A stretch of DNA of 64,000 nt from Lycorma delicatula (GCF_047948215.1 NC_134462.1:116680437-116744436); one strand, 5' to 3'. Positions 46,801 to 60,324 are shown, counted from the stretch's first letter. A program made the numbers and translations. Notes: generated by a model not told the origin, from the sequence alone.

Positions 46801-47039
46801 ACGTACCATGTACCGAGATGGATGGATCGTGTTTGAGACCTATCAAGTCGAGTTGTTGTTTTTACACTAAATATTATTCATTTATTTAATTCTGCCGCTC
46901 ACCTATGACGTTTCAACATAGGGGAGGACTACAACAGCTTTACGTCAGTGCTACACTAGCACTTCTTATGGTGGACAAGGGGTACTATTAACGCAGTATG
47001 CTCACCTAGCCGCTACATTAGAGAATTTTTTAGGGTAGG

Positions 47040-47520
47040 AGTGAGATTATGCAAAAACCATTTTTGCAAATATTCTTATTTTTTAATCGTTAACCAATGC
47101 GCCTTAGAAAAATATGAACTTCATTACGCGAAATCTTGAGATACTGAAGGTGACCTTGCTTTACAGCATCTCCACCTTGACCTTGTAAGTTGAAAATTTA
47201 AGGGTATCAATACCCATTTGTAGAAATACTGTGATAAAATTTGGTCAAAACCGGTTGAGTAGTTCTGAAGATATAAAGGTGACTTAGAGGGCGAAACCAA
47301 ACCCACACGTATATATGAGCATCCGTACATCCGGAAAATTTCCATCCGGTTTTTTGGGTTCTTTAGGTGTCAAAATTTCAAGATCCGGCGAAAACCACAT
47401 ACGCTAAAATTGGACCGATTACAATAGTTTCCTTTCTAGAACCGTAGTTGTTTTATAGCGTTATCTAGACGGGAAAGTAAAAATATCTTGCTGGCGCACA
47501 GAAATTTTTTTTTAATAAGG
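47040..47520. other. Non-coding segment resembling an insect dispersed repeat
   Basis: The text (accggttgagtagttctgaag, catccggttttttgggttc) has the balanced composition and low open-frame content of non-autonomous elements. No second copy is present in the window, so this rests on general resemblance only. Confidence 0.3.
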
Positions 47521-48084
47521 ATACATCATTCCAAAATGTAATGAACTGTGAACCGCAATGTTGGTACTCAGGGGATTATAATTTTTTATGTCTTATCATA
47601 CGATCGTATGATCATATATCATTATGTTCATTTTCAGATTCTTCCATGTAAACCAAAATATAATGCTAATGTTGTTTTCGTAGTTTCTGATAAGCGCCTA
47701 AACGTACGATACACGAAATTCCAAAATCAAACCAAGTCTTAATAGGTTTTAGAAAAATATATACGACTGAATGAAGACAACATTAAAATATTCGATTTAA
47801 AATTTATATGAGAACATCAATCATCGGTGACTTTAGTCAGAATTAAACTTCATTAACAACTTGTAACAAAGGTAAAGGTGACCAGTTCTAAGTCTGGTTA
47901 CCGCCACTTGTTCTCGGCGAATCAGTTCCGCGTCACTCTTCCATCTAAATGGATTAATATTAGTTACGTACATTTAATTTCGTATTTAATCTTCTCCATT
48001 CATTATTTCACCTGTTTCTGATAATGTTACTTATATTATTTTTAACGTCTGGCACGAGAATAATGATTATATCCATATTCTCTC

Positions 48085-48190
48085 TAATTGTTCCGATTTT
48101 GGCAGCTTCGTCTCGCTTTCATTTCCTGAGATACCAGCATGCCCTGGACTCCATAAAAATATACAACTCAGTCCATATTGATTTAATACA
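48085..48190 (-). pseudogene. LINE RNase H remnant
   Basis: Reads LYVLNQYGLSCIFLWSPGHAG then ISGNESETKLP across adjacent frames, the W.PGH.GI.GNE core of LINE RNase H domains. The same segment in the 36.8-kb copy reads LYVLN...ESADEAA. Confidence 0.7.
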
Positions 48191-48329
48191 TACAGACTGG
48201 AAAGGATGTTGCGGTAGGGATATTTTCAATGTACGATGAGGAGTTCTCTTCCGCTGCAGAAGTGTAAACAGCCGTTTCCTCAGGTGAAAAGCTTAATCAG
48301 TTATTCTTTTTAACTACGTTAAGGGCATA

Positions 48330-49110
48330 TCGTTCATCTCAATTTATATTTTATCATAACCGCATTGTTACTGGAATATATGACTGCGAGATTACCAACG
48401 TAAACGGTTTTGCTGATTTCTCCTGGAATGGCTGTTTTATCGATGACGATCGTAAATAAGCTACCGGTCAACAACAAGCCTAGTGATAAGCCATTTTCCA
48501 ATATTTTTTTCTGACGAGTACTCATTATAAACCTGTACTTGAAAAGTACGGTCATTCATGTAGTTGTTTAAAAATACCAGAAAACTTCCGCGTATGCCCA
48601 TTCATGTAATTAAAGCAATACTCCTTGACCCCAGCCATACCGAAAGCAGATAAAATCTCCGTTGACGTGTTGCCTAGTGATGAAACTGTTCCAAATTGAT
48701 CATTTATTCAATAGTTCAATGGTATTTGTCTAAATCCTGCTTGATGTGAAGAAAAAAGATCTTTTTTTTTAAATAAAAATGAATCGATTATTTATAATTT
48801 CTCGTAGATTTTCCAACAGCACACATCACGGAAAAAAGACGGACGGTAACAATTGGGAACAGTCAAATCTATCTTTTTTTTTGGAATTGAAACGATATAT
48901 ACTTTCTTCCACTGCCGCGTGGAAGAAAGTCCACGCGGCAGTGGACTACCTAATTCCATCTAACCATACCTGATTTTATAATACTAGCAATCTAAATTTG
49001 TAGCGGTGGTTAGCTGTCTGATCATGACGTAATATATTTCGCTTGGATCAGATGCTTTCTTAACCGCTTTCTCCAAGCTTTTACAAACAAGTTCGTCTAT
49101 TTTGAAATGT
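48330..49110 (-). pseudogene. LINE reverse transcriptase remnant, active site lost
   Basis: The pre-RT lead-in reads FKIDELVCKSLEKAVKKASD (about 49106-49040). The fingers region reads WKKVYIVSIPKKK, then DLTVPNCYRPS, CCWKIYEKL and HQAGFRQ (48910-48730). The palm reads NGLSLGLLLTGSLFTIVIDK and then KTVYVGNLAVIYSSNNAVM (about 48510-48350). In functional enzymes the VGNLA segment is VDDLA, so both catalytic Asp of the DD box are replaced. Stops and frameshifts are also present. A local inverted rearrangement (48901-48944) interrupts the segment just before WKKVYI. Confidence 0.76.
48901..48944. repeat. Two interlocking perfect hairpins (A-B-A'-B' order)
   Basis: Hairpin 1 is actttcttcc (48901-48910) with ggaagaaagt (48921-48930). 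Hairpin 2 is ccactgccgcgtgga (48909-48923) with tccacgcggcagtgg (48930-48944), loop agaaag. They overlap, so a transcript could form one or the other, or a pseudoknot. Confidence 0.92.
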
Positions 49111-49569
49111 ATATTGCATGAAAAATCCAATTAGGTTTTTTTTTTTTTTTTAGCATTCGTTATAATTAGCCTTTCTACTGGCATAGCAATTTTGTTTGGA
49201 ATACCTATTAAACCAACTTCATTTTGAAGGTAAGTTACGGGGATAAAGTTTGCTCAAACGTCTGATGCATTCGTGTTTCTACTAATAGATGACACGTACT
49301 GTTTGTGGCAAGGATCTTTTTATTTTTTAAGTCTTTTTGCATGCGCCCCATGCTTTTTAAAGGCAATTAAGTTTTCCCATACTGGAAGTTTCTTGAAAGC
49401 TGTATATGATTTTTTTTACTGCTTCACTAATATCATCATACCAAAATTGAGTGGTACCTCTAAGGAAGTATATATTGCAGATAGTGGCCTGCAGCGGATC
49501 CTTCATTGATTCTAACCGCTTGCAATTGTTTTTTTTCAATCGCTTTGCTAGTAGCTCTAGTCGACGTTA

Positions 49570-49745
49570 ATTCCTCCACTAAGTCTTTTATTTGGCCGCT
49601 AATAAATATTATATATTCTTAAGATGAAATTTACATGTCGACGGAAATGTGTTTCTTACAGACAATCTGGATCCACGTCATGTACCAAGCATTAGAGGTC
49701 AAGGATTTTTGACAAACTTCCATTGGTGTTCCATTGGAGAATCGA
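49570..49745 (-). pseudogene. LINE apurinic endonuclease domain start
   Basis: Reads ILQWNTNGSLSKILDL, then DVDPDCL, ETHFRRHVNF and RPNKRLSGGINV. This is the WNxNG...ETH...SGG series that begins the APE-type endonuclease of LINE ORF2. The first catalytic Asn (in NTNG) and the Glu of ETH are still readable. Three in-frame stops (before CLVHDVD, before ETHF and before RPNKR) kill it. Confidence 0.75.
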
Positions 49746-50755
49746 TTTGTTTATATTAGGCAGTTAATTTCGGGTTTTGCTGTTTGGCCAACCCTTTTGT
49801 TCTTCTCCCATTCTCCGAACTCTTAATGCTCTAGAATTACTTAATCGCCCGTGTAACTCCCAGCCTCCGAGTTGAAGGTGACCAAGGAAGCTGTAGACGA
49901 GAACGGGCATGGCTTGGCGCTCTACGTAGGCGCCGAATCAGAGGTAGGAACAGGAAAGGCACCTACGAAGGGGTCGCACCTCAGAAAGGGACGAAACAGT
50001 CACTGATTTTGTGGTTTTAGATGTTCTCTGTGGTTTAGATTGTGAGACCACCCGACACGAATATTGCTACAAAGTCTAGTTAGGTGTTCCGAAACAATCA
50101 ATCACCTTCTTAGCAGATTCATTTGATAGATTAGGTAGTTGGATCAGAACCAAGTTTGTCTACCTTTTTGTTCTGCTCTGAAGCGCTTTTGCTTCTACTC
50201 AAATTATTTACTTGCGACTGTAACTTGGACGGTCTTAGATTCTTTTGGGCGAGAGATTTTACTGTATTGTCGATTTTCTTACAAGTTTCCCCTTAGTGAG
50301 TTTCTTCACCAGACATGCAAATTTTAGATTTCTCACATCGAACAGTAGTGTGGCAAAATCTCTAGCACCTGAACTTGGGCTGGGGCATGAAATCCTGATA
50401 GACGTGCAACCCCTTTCTCCGGCAGGGAGTAGGAGGAACTTTTCCATTCCTATTACTCCCTGCGTGGACAATTTAATTCCTTCACAATTTCTTGAAAAAA
50501 ATTAATAAGTCACGAAAAATCACAACATTCTTCGACGTATTAAGAGTGCTGTAAGGTTCGACACGTATAGCAAACAAAAACATGTACGCAGATTCTGACT
50601 TAAAGCAAAAATCTTTGCTTGATGTCATTGTCTCGACACAAGAGACCGTTGAAAGTTTTGCGGATTTCTTTAAACTGGGCTACCAATGCAATTAGTTATT
50701 TCACCAGCGATAAGAAAATATTTTACCTTCGTGAAATTAACATTTTCTCTCGTAA

Positions 50756-51106
50756 TTACCAGGTACTTAGGTCTGGGTAACTCCTCTTGAAGACAACATT
50801 CTGCAGACTCTTCACCTCAGGTCGAATTCTTCCTGATTCATAAATCTTCTTCGCTTTCGGGGACAGGGCTGGTCCTAAACGAGAATGTTTACGTGCACCC
50901 TCTGCCACAATAGATTGTTGAAATTGCATGGTAATCTTTTCTATAAAAAGTCTTGCCATCAAGGTACACTTCCATTCCATGGCTACGAACCCCAGAGATC
51001 CAAACCAGTACTTCAGCGGAACCGGCATATGTCCTGGCAGAGAACGGATGAGTAATCTCTGCAATGAGTCAAATTCCCTTATCACCAAAGTTTTCAGAAA
51101 TCCCAT
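50756..51106 (-). pseudogene. Conserved LINE ORF1-like segment, function unknown
   Basis: A 116-codon open frame whose residues from about 14 on (SLQRLLIRSLPGHMPVPLKY ... QQSIVAEGARKHSRLGPALS ... IRPEVKSLQN) match the plus-strand segment at 35393-35716 in order and spacing. It begins with FLKTLVIREFD, which is not clearly shared. It keeps an open frame although the rest of this LINE copy is broken. I cannot name the domain. On position it is the N-terminal part of ORF1. Confidence 0.55.
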
Positions 51107-54100
51107 GTATTAACATAGATAGATATGTGTTACCGCAAAGAGTGGACAACGGAAGGGTCTTTATTACACCTGCTATTGCATCAACCCTTGCCGCCAAATT
51201 GCTAACTCTAAAGATTGTGTAAGTCCATTTCCAAAATCGGTTTCAATTGTGGATGATCACAGATGGCCGAAAAGTCCACTCCTTATAATCAACTGTAGAT
51301 AGAAATCAGGCTAAAATAAAGTTAACATTACCCGAGCAAAAACACTCGAAGCCTCGTTAGCCAGCTAACGGTGCTCCCGACCCGCTTTTATCTATAGGTG
51401 TTATTATTAATATTACCACTAATTATTATTTCGCCTTTTTTCTCTTGTTGTCCAGTGCATTTTTTAAGACTTTTTGCAATCCTCAAGGAAGGAATACAAC
51501 CCACACTCTATTTCACTATTTTGGAATTAAAAGCACTCCGTGTCAGGCAATAAAATGTTAAAAAATGCAAAAAACTCACGTGGTTTTTATTCAGCCACAA
51601 TTATATATACTCGTATCAGAAGCTTCATTTCACTGAAATACATGCAAAAATTAGCTTTAAAACAGAACTCTTTCATTCTGTTCAACTCAGAAATTAATTA
51701 AATATCACTGCTTCCAGTTAAATTAATGATATCATTTGACCTTACGTACACTAATAACGATAAAGTGACTAGTTTTTTTTATTACTGTCATGAAAGATAA
51801 CATAATTTATACTGTATCCCTATCCACTAATTTTTTTTTTATTGTGTTAGGCCTTACTTGTAAAAATTTTTGAATATATAACTTTTTCTTTAGTAACTCC
51901 TTTCTTGAAATTATGACAATATTTGTATATAAATTATTAAAAAAAAACTATTAATGCAATTAAGTGAATCAAAAATACCACGTAGAACTAACAGATTTGG
52001 TCTATAACATGTTGTATATACTAGCTACGTATTTTAATGTAAAAATCAATCTATAAAAATAAGTTTTCTAAACTGAAGTATACTATAAACTTTGTTAATC
52101 CAATTAGATAGTATCTTTTTTTATGGCTGATTGCTTTAAAGTTTCATTTCATAGTACCACTTTCAATTCAAGTACGACAAACATAAAAAGTTGAAATCGA
52201 TTATAAAAGTTATAAAATCTTCATTATCATATATATGTGTGTAAAAGGTATACAAGATGAAATTGGAACATATATTTTATCTTCTTTTTTCTTTATACCA
52301 TAAAAACTACTATAAATATACGGAAAATTTTTACGATTTCCCATTAACAATGAATGACAATTGATCGTTTATATATATTTTTATGTAGTTTCATATAGCA
52401 TAAGAGAGTATACGCGGACATTCTCTTAATACGTATATATCGCGTAGTCTTATTTATTTACAAATACAACGTGAGGCTTTAATAAAAAATAATTTAAATT
52501 TTAACATTCAACACGAGATATAATTATTTAAAATAGCTGTTACTGAAACCATTAAACACATTTGTTAAAACATTTAATAAGACTTATTAAGTCTTTTGTA
52601 GCATCTTACGCAATAACACTAATATATTAAGCAATAATAAACAGATTGTCTCACGAAGAAACGGTACAGCGGAAAGATTTTTCGGACACGTTCTTAAAGT
52701 AAAAATAAAAAGAAAGATCACATAAACATGGATCCAGAAACGCTTCATTTTCGAGTTAAAGCTTGCGAATATTTTGCCCTGTTTCTGCTTCAAGGTTAAA
52801 CCGATTAATTTCTTTGAACATAAAATATGAAGTTAATTTGACAGTTTCACGTGATTTTTGACCTGAAAATTTGAATAAAAAAATCCTCATAGCTATGTCT
52901 AATAATTTTGGAAAACTACTGTAAAAATCAAAAAGTTGGTGTCTGAAAAAAACGATTTTTTTTTTTAAGTTCGACGTACAATAACTTCGTTAAATTGCCA
53001 ATAAAGAACTACAATATTGTAAAAGAAAGTAACTAGAAAAGAAGAATTAGTGACATTTTTCATCTCAGTTGAATTTACACGAAACAATCCTGACGCATTA
53101 AGAAAAGCCAGTAAGGAATTTTAAATAAAACGAATTTCTTTTTGAACACTGATAAGATATTTTTAACAAATATTGTTAACACTTAATTTTTAATAGAATT
53201 TTATTTATTAATATTAAATAATTTATTTTTTGCTAGATATTTTCCAATACTAAACTGTATCTAGTTTTGATTAAAAATTATAATATATTATTTTATGCCA
53301 CATTTCGTCATGCTTTGTTTATATCAAATCAAATTTAAAAAAATGATTTTCACGTTCAGTTGATGTTACGTTCATAGACCAATTTTTTCAGAATTAAATT
53401 TCTTTACTGATTTTGTTGCAAAAAATTATTTGTTTTTACCGGAAATTTAACGAAGTTAATTAAATGTACGAAAACCTAAAACATAGTGTTTACCGATAAC
53501 ACTTTTTTTTCAAGTTTTACAAGTTTTTAATTTTTATTTTTAATGACTAGAGATAATATTCTGAGGCTTATTATATCCACTTTTTCACATCAAAAACCTT
53601 ACCGTAAAATTTATCGCATAATTTACGTTCTAAGAACTTTAGTGCGGCTTCATATTATACTTGGAACAGAAATCAAGGCTAAATTTTAACTGGAAGACTT
53701 ATGTTTATATAAACGTTTTTCTTCATCTTCAGTTGTAGAACATGCCCTAACATTTTTAAGTTTTTCGTGAGGGAGCCAACATATAATATATCTTGTAGGT
53801 TAGTCAATCTAGAAAATGATTAAAGTTTATTTCAATTTTGGGATTAAAACGTATAATTGGACGTTATTTCTCAATAAAATTAATACTTATATTCATTTTT
53901 TATATATTTTAATTACATTTACATTGTTTGTATTTTACAAGCGTAAAAAAACTACGTTTATAATTATTTAACAAGCTAATAACTTTTTTGATTGTTTAAC
54001 AGTGGAAGTATGAATCTAACTTTATATTGTACGTAAAGGTTTTATTAAACAGTTTTAACAGTATTTTCCTTTTTTTAAAGTTTTATTTGATTTTTAAACT

Positions 54101-55740
54101 AATTTTTAACTTGTTAAAAACTTTATTTCGGTTATTTAATCTAATAGAAACTACTATTTATTGTTTTATTATATAAACTATCGCTGAATTAATTTTTTTT
54201 TTTTAATGGCTTAATATTTATTTTTAATTTCTAAAACAAGAATAACACCAATCATAGTTTCTCAGTACCGTGATTAGAAATAAAAAAAAATATATATTTA
54301 TATACTTTTAAAGGATTTACTAACGTGAAAAATTTTATACTTTATATTTATAATAATTTTTATAATTATATCCTACAAATAATTTATATCTTGTTCAATT
54401 CATAAACAGCTCTTAATTTACTTTAAAAAATTACAACCAAAAAATATAAATGATTACTGTATGTGAAAAATATAAATGATTATTAAGGAGAGCGAAGGAC
54501 TTAAGTCATTTGAATAAAATATTTATCCAAATAAACACGTATGTTTTTATCAAGAAAAACAAATTTGAAACTGAAGACCGTCGTCCAATAACAATTTTTT
54601 AATCGTAAATGAATTTTAGTAGCGAAAACTGCAGCCAGAACCTTCCACTATATATGTACATGTTTTTTTTTTTTTTTTTACTGCGATTTGTACAATTGGT
54701 TTTCGCCTACAATTTAATACGGCTAAAATTTAGAAAATTATTATCTTTACCGTTTCATTTCTTCTTCTCATGGAACCTCTGTCAGATAAACGGTTTCCTT
54801 GGATAGGGTTGTACCGAAGTCCTTCTATTATATTATCGGTCATGGTGATGTAACGTTACTTCTGCTAATTCGATAACTATTTTTGATGCTTTCGGATATA
54901 ATCTCGGTTGCGTTAATACGTGTGTGTTTATGCGTATAGTTTAGTTTGAAATTATTATTCTCTATTTGCGGGACATTTAAATTATTTAAAATACCATTTT
55001 TGCACGCTTTAAATATGTTTTTACTTTCTTGCCGTCATAGCTTTAGAGTTTTGCTACACGTATGAAATTATGGTAATCAGTCAAAAAAAAAGATACGGGC
55101 TTTTCTGCATTTTTAAACGTTTAATAACTTTTGATTGAATGAAACGATTTTGTTGAAATTTTGTAAAGAGACTCGTGCACATGAGGAAATTTGTCGGTAA
55201 AATTTTGGGGTCAATATCTTCAGGGTGTGAGGGAGGGAATTTTGGGAGGGTCTATTTCTTCCAAAGTTCGTGAACATGACCCCACTTTATATTAAGCTCA
55301 GTAGTACACGCGTGCATGCTTATCTTACCATTTATAAAACAATTTTGCCCAATAATTTCCCCTTCCCCAAAAATCGAAAAAATTATCTTTTCGTTTACTG
55401 CATATATTTTAACGATTTTTTTTTTAAAATCTCTTCCTAGGATAGTAGTGCAAGTGACCAAATAAAATATTTTGTGGGCAACATTTTAGGACGGAATAGC
55501 CGATCAAAGATTAAAAATATAGATTTTTTTATTAAATACTTTCTTTGGTTTATTTTCACGTAGCATTATTTTTCCACAGTTTAAGAATAAATAACCAATG
55601 CCAGGAAAGTATTAATACTTTGTTTCAGCTTTTTTCTTCTTCGATTAAGTTACTACTACTATTAATTGTTATTATAACTGTTCACTTACTTCCATTCGTA
55701 AATGACTACAAGCTATCCGTTCGATACAGCCACTGACGAG
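51107..55740. other. AT-rich DNA, no gene recognised
   Basis: 51110-51400 is less AT-rich and may still belong to the LINE 5' end. The rest is AT-rich with homopolymer T runs (54663-54679, 55417-55426). The segment 55050-55460 has the look of a dispersed non-coding repeat (ttttggggtcaatatcttca, tgagggagggaattttggga), without a partner in the window. Confidence 0.45.
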
Positions 55741-55741
55741 A

Positions 55742-55850
55742 TGATTTTTTTTAACATGTGAAAGATTCCAAGTCTAACTGGGATTCGAGCGCGGCACTTT
55801 TCGGATGAAAGGCACAAACGCTACCACTCTGCTACGGAGGTCAGAGATTT
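55742..55850 (-). mobile_element. tRNA-derived SINE, minus strand
   Basis: Read on the minus strand: gacctccgtagcagagtgg (A box, followed by tagcg), gcctttcatccgaa (anticodon arm), cgctcgaatccc (B box), then aatctttcacatgtt and a run of A (poly-T at 55746-55752). The tRNA-like head is nearly complete (about 55842-55771). The family matches the copies at 34.9 and 63.0 kb. It is a SINE head, not a functional tRNA: the anticodon stem is mispaired and an extra body follows. Confidence 0.78.
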
Positions 55851-55859
55851 GTTGTATCT

Positions 55860-58800
55860 GGGAAAATAATCCCTTAATTTTCCTACACGTGTATTATTTT
55901 TATTGTCGACAAGTTTTATTAACTTCAATTATTAATTGTGTGAGAATTTAATATTCTTTATTAGATAAGTGTGTTTTTATATTTTATTTGTAACTGGAAA
56001 TACGTGATTCTTTCAATTACCGTTATATAATGTTAACGGGTTGCGTTAATCGAACAATGTATTTTTTAATCATATATATTCCAGTTGATTTAATATGTAA
56101 TATTTTGTTCGTGTATTTATTTTTTAAATTATTGCTTGATTTATTTGTACTTTTAAATAATACTTTTTTTTTGCTTTTTTTAAAATATATTCGTTACTTT
56201 GTTTATTTTAACCCAAAGGCAATGCGCAGTAATTATTGTTATTGTTGGCTTATACTTGTTTTATTTAATTTCAAAAGCTTTTTTGTAATTTTTAGCCGAT
56301 GAACTTTCATTACTAAAATCAAAGCTTCTGCTTAGAAATATAGAATGGAAATGATATTTGCTTGAACTCTTCGGTAAATAATATTAGGGTCTTCATTTCT
56401 ATATTATGTAGTTAGCGGTATTATTAATATTCTTTTAAGAAAGTCTTTCTTATGCTGTGCCGTATTTTTTTGTCTGTATGTTGTGGATTTCCGGTAACTG
56501 CACTCGGATATATATGCATTTTAACAAGTAGGACGTACATAGGTACAGAAAATATCTTAATATATAAATACGAATAATATAACTTAGGACTTTATGATAG
56601 CAGAACAATCAGGAAATGTGAAATGAAAAGATAAGAAAACCTACTTTAAAAATACATTGAAATTAGATGCGTCGATAAAAAACGAAATGAAGAGGCCTTA
56701 AAGTCGAAATGAAAAAGAGAGAGTATCATGAAAGAACCTACACAGAAAATAAAAAGGTAAAAGGAACCAGGTTTGATAAATTTAACAATCTAAGGCTAAA
56801 CAGAAGTAAAATATACAGGGATCAACACCTAGAATATTTTAAAAATAAAAATGAATTAGGAAATAGTAATTGAGGTAAGGTTAGAAGATAAGCGTAGAAT
56901 AGAAAAAAATTGATTAAAACAAAATCAAAAATGACCGAATTAAGGTTGGTTCCACTTTCACTCTCGCTAAAATACATAAACGGTAATGTAGGGTAGAAAA
57001 AAAAGACAGAAATGTTTGCAGAATTTCAAATATAATGTACAAAGCTATTTCTAAAGTAACCAATAAAAATAAATCATAAGCAAAAATAACGCGATTCTAA
57101 ATTTAGGTAAATTTAGTACGAGCAAATTTATTACTACTTGCAATGTATAATTCTTCTGTAGCTGTCTATAATGTCAATGCATATAATGCAATTTTACAAC
57201 GGTTGTCACGCTTTGAAAATTCTGTACCGGCCTTTAATTTGTCGGGTCTTATATAAATTATCAAAGTTAACGCCGATTGGAATAGCATTCTTTGAGAATA
57301 ACGTTGTTAATTACCCATAATTTTAAGTAGAGAATACTGTTAACAGGAAAAGACTTCACTTTCCCACGTAACATTATAATATATAATACTTGTTTTAAAA
57401 ACGTTTACGCGTTTTTAGGAGTGTATTTTTTAACACACCGCATTACATCCTGGACCTTTGGTTAAGGTAACTAACAAACTAAATATAATTAAGTGAAATA
57501 AAATTACGAAATAAAACTCTTAGTCGAACACAAACTGAACTTTCGGGAATCACATCTTAGTTATTACCTGGACGTAATAATCAGTTAAAATTGTTACCAA
57601 AAAGTAGTTGTCCATGTTTCAAATTTAATTTGATTTAATTTTTCTTTCCTGAAATTTTTTTCGAGGTTGATTCAAAGGAAATAAACTGCAATAAAACCCT
57701 CATCAATAGGAGTTAGAAACTCTGTTTGAAATATTATGTTGCGTCTAATTTTCGCCGTTTGAAATTCTGTTGCTGAAATACATGCTAAACATTTTTTCCG
57801 CATTTAAGTTGTGTTTAATGTCCATCTTGATCTTGCAAAAATTATTTTTCCATGTTACAATAATTCCCCATTTGTAAAAAACGCACAAATTACTAAGATT
57901 TTATTCATGTAAACCGCTGGGTTATTTTAAATAAGTGATTTCAGCAAGTTCTGTTAAAAACAATGTTGTTCGCATGAACTCCCTTATAAACATCGGATTA
58001 CATATTAATAGAGAAAATACCAAAGCCGTTAAACAAAATCTGTTTTGATTTTCTGTATTTTTAAGTAAAATAAAAGGTATTTTTGCAATTATTTACAGAA
58101 GAAATTAACGAACTGTCTTACCATCGCTATAAATATTTATCGTAATATCGTCTACCAATGAAAATCATGGTACAATAACCTTTTTTATTATTAAGTAACC
58201 TATGTCTAGAAAAAATTTAACTTAAAATAAATAACAAAATAAAATGCAGTACTTATTTTTACAAACGTATATAGAGTTATTATAAAGCCAAGCCATTTTA
58301 GCAGAAAGTGATACAGTCAGCGGCTCAAGTTATTTTTATGAGAAAAATAACGTTATATATTAAAGATTTAATTCTCTCCTAATAGTCAAGTTACGCCTAG
58401 AAACACGATCAAATTTCAATAAAATGTTTGGTAAAGAATCAAGGATTATCGGCTTTACGGTTTTAAGTTTTTCAACAATACTTTCTCGTATTTCTGATTT
58501 AAATTTTATTCTAACAAAAATATACTAATTTCAGGAAAAATACAATTTTTACATTACGCCACCATTATCGGTTCAGTATTTGATAGTTTCTTTTCATATG
58601 TGAAACCATATCGCAAGAGATATCATCTGAACGCACCGATTCACCGTTTTAAATAGCATTACCGAATTCTTCGATTATTAAGTTTTGAAAATTTCACACC
58701 GTTATAAGTACACCGTTTTAACGCTTACTATTTACAGTATTATGAAAAGCTAACGAACCTGGTATATCTCGCAAGAGAATATTCCTGACCTGAATTCTTA

Positions 58801-59890
58801 TCTCAAATTGGCAAAAGCATATTGACCTTCCGCTTTCAATAGAACCGGACCGTATAAAATGAGGGAGGAAATTCAGATAAGCTCGGTTAGAGAGTGTCGG
58901 AGTCAAGTATTACATTGGAGCTGCATGCGGTTACCGATAAAATGATAACACAGTTAATAAAAAAATTTAACCGAAGCAAAAGAATTCTTTTTCTAAATGT
59001 ATATTTAGTAAACAGAATTACCACCCAAAATTAATTACGTAATTAATACGAATTTGTTCAAAAATAAATAAAATTGAAGAATTAAAAAGAAAATAATTTA
59101 ACGTCCACTTAATAAATTTAATGAAAAACATTTTTCGTTATTCTAAAATTAAAAGAAATTTCTTAAAACAAAACGAAAAATGTGTTTAATTAAATAAACT
59201 CATTTCTTCAAAAAATAAAAATAAAATGGATATAGATCCGTATAGCATAATCTCATTAACCAGTTTGATAAGTTTCGTATGAATTATGCACTGTTTGTGT
59301 ATCAACTTGATTGTATTAATAATTTTGATATGTAGAACACTTTTAACTGGAATACATTAAAAGATTTTCAACTCTTTTGTGTAAGCCATTATTCGCTCCA
59401 CCACTGAATCTAAACAAAAATCTCCAGTTAAACGTAATAATTCAAGGTTTCCTACATCTATAAAGCAACTTAAAACGAAAATTTCCCTACTATATAAAGA
59501 GACAACGTCTTTTTCCGTTGTTTCTGATAACCGGAAAGCTACTGAACCAATCATTACAAAATTTTTAATTTACTTTCTCATGACCCTCGGAATGTTTACC
59601 ACGGTTCAAACCTCATCAATCTGCATAGGACATAAATAAAAAAAAAAATGATGTGGATACCACACGACTTCCTTGTACGCCTGATAAATTACATAAACAC
59701 TTCTTTTTTTTTTAAAATGAAAACTACATAAAATGTTATTTCATTAATAATTTATGATTTTTTTTATTGTTATTATGGAATTATTATTTATCGTACTTTT
59801 TTTTTCAATCGAAGGTTAACAATTATTAATAAATCAATATTATAAATTAAAAAAAGTTACAAAAAAGGAGATAAAGTCTAATCGAAGCGG
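55860..59890. other. AT-rich DNA, no gene recognised
   Basis: The open frame at 56030-56302 (90 codons) is a phenylalanine- and leucine-rich, low-complexity translation of AT-rich DNA and I do not accept it as a gene. Nothing else is seen. Confidence 0.45.
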
Positions 59891-59892
59891 TA

Positions 59893-60324
59893 TGCCTACC
59901 CTTGTAAGATCCAAATATTTCATTAATTAAAATTTTATTTGGCTTTAACTCTGGAACCGTTGAAAATAAGCACCTTTTATGATATACCGTAGAAAAGCTC
60001 TCAATGAGGGCTTATTTACTGTAGTTAAGAAAAAGTCCAATATCCTTTTTTTTTGGAGTTTGGGCTCTTTGAACACTTTTGGTTCAGTCGATTGCAGTCA
60101 AAAGGGGACGTGCACAGCTAGATGTTACAACAATCCTAAATCCAAAATTTTAACATGCTACGGGTAATCTTTTTTGAGTTATGCGAGATACATACGTACG
60201 TGCGTATATACGTCACGTCGAATGTAGTCAAAATGGATTCAGGAATGGTCAAAATTGATATTTCTGTTGAAATCCGAGGACCGAAATTTTTCGCGGTCAC
60301 AATACTTCGTACAAGGAAGTAAAA
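59893..60324 (-). repeat. Dispersed ~450-bp repeat, copy D (inverted)
   Basis: Starts tgcctacccttgtaagatcc and ends gtacaaggaagtaaaa, the mirror image of copies A-C. Internal matches include tgagggcttattta, gattgcagtcaaaagg, gcacagctagatgttaca, tacgtacgtgcgtata and gaaatttttcgcggtcac. Diverged from B and C by many scattered substitutions. Confidence 0.82.

Larger units (their letters stand above)
47990..51106 (-). mobile_element. Decayed I-clade LINE, minus strand
   Basis: Read from 51106 downward the order is: ORF1-like segment (51106-50756), a gap of weaker coding resemblance, an APE-type endonuclease start (about 49745-49570), the pre-RT and RT region (about 49110-48330) and an RNase H piece (about 48190-48085). 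This is the full domain order of an I-clade LINE. Every domain carries stops and frameshifts. The copy is related to the plus-strand fragments at 35.2-37.6 kb: both share the ORF1-like segment and a LYVLN stretch before the RNase H end. Plus-strand open frames over this region are shadows. Confidence 0.75.

Noticed and set aside
56030..56302. 90-codon hydrophobic open frame as a membrane protein.
   Set aside because: Phe/Leu/Ile/Tyr richness is what T-rich DNA encodes; no start context, no family motif.
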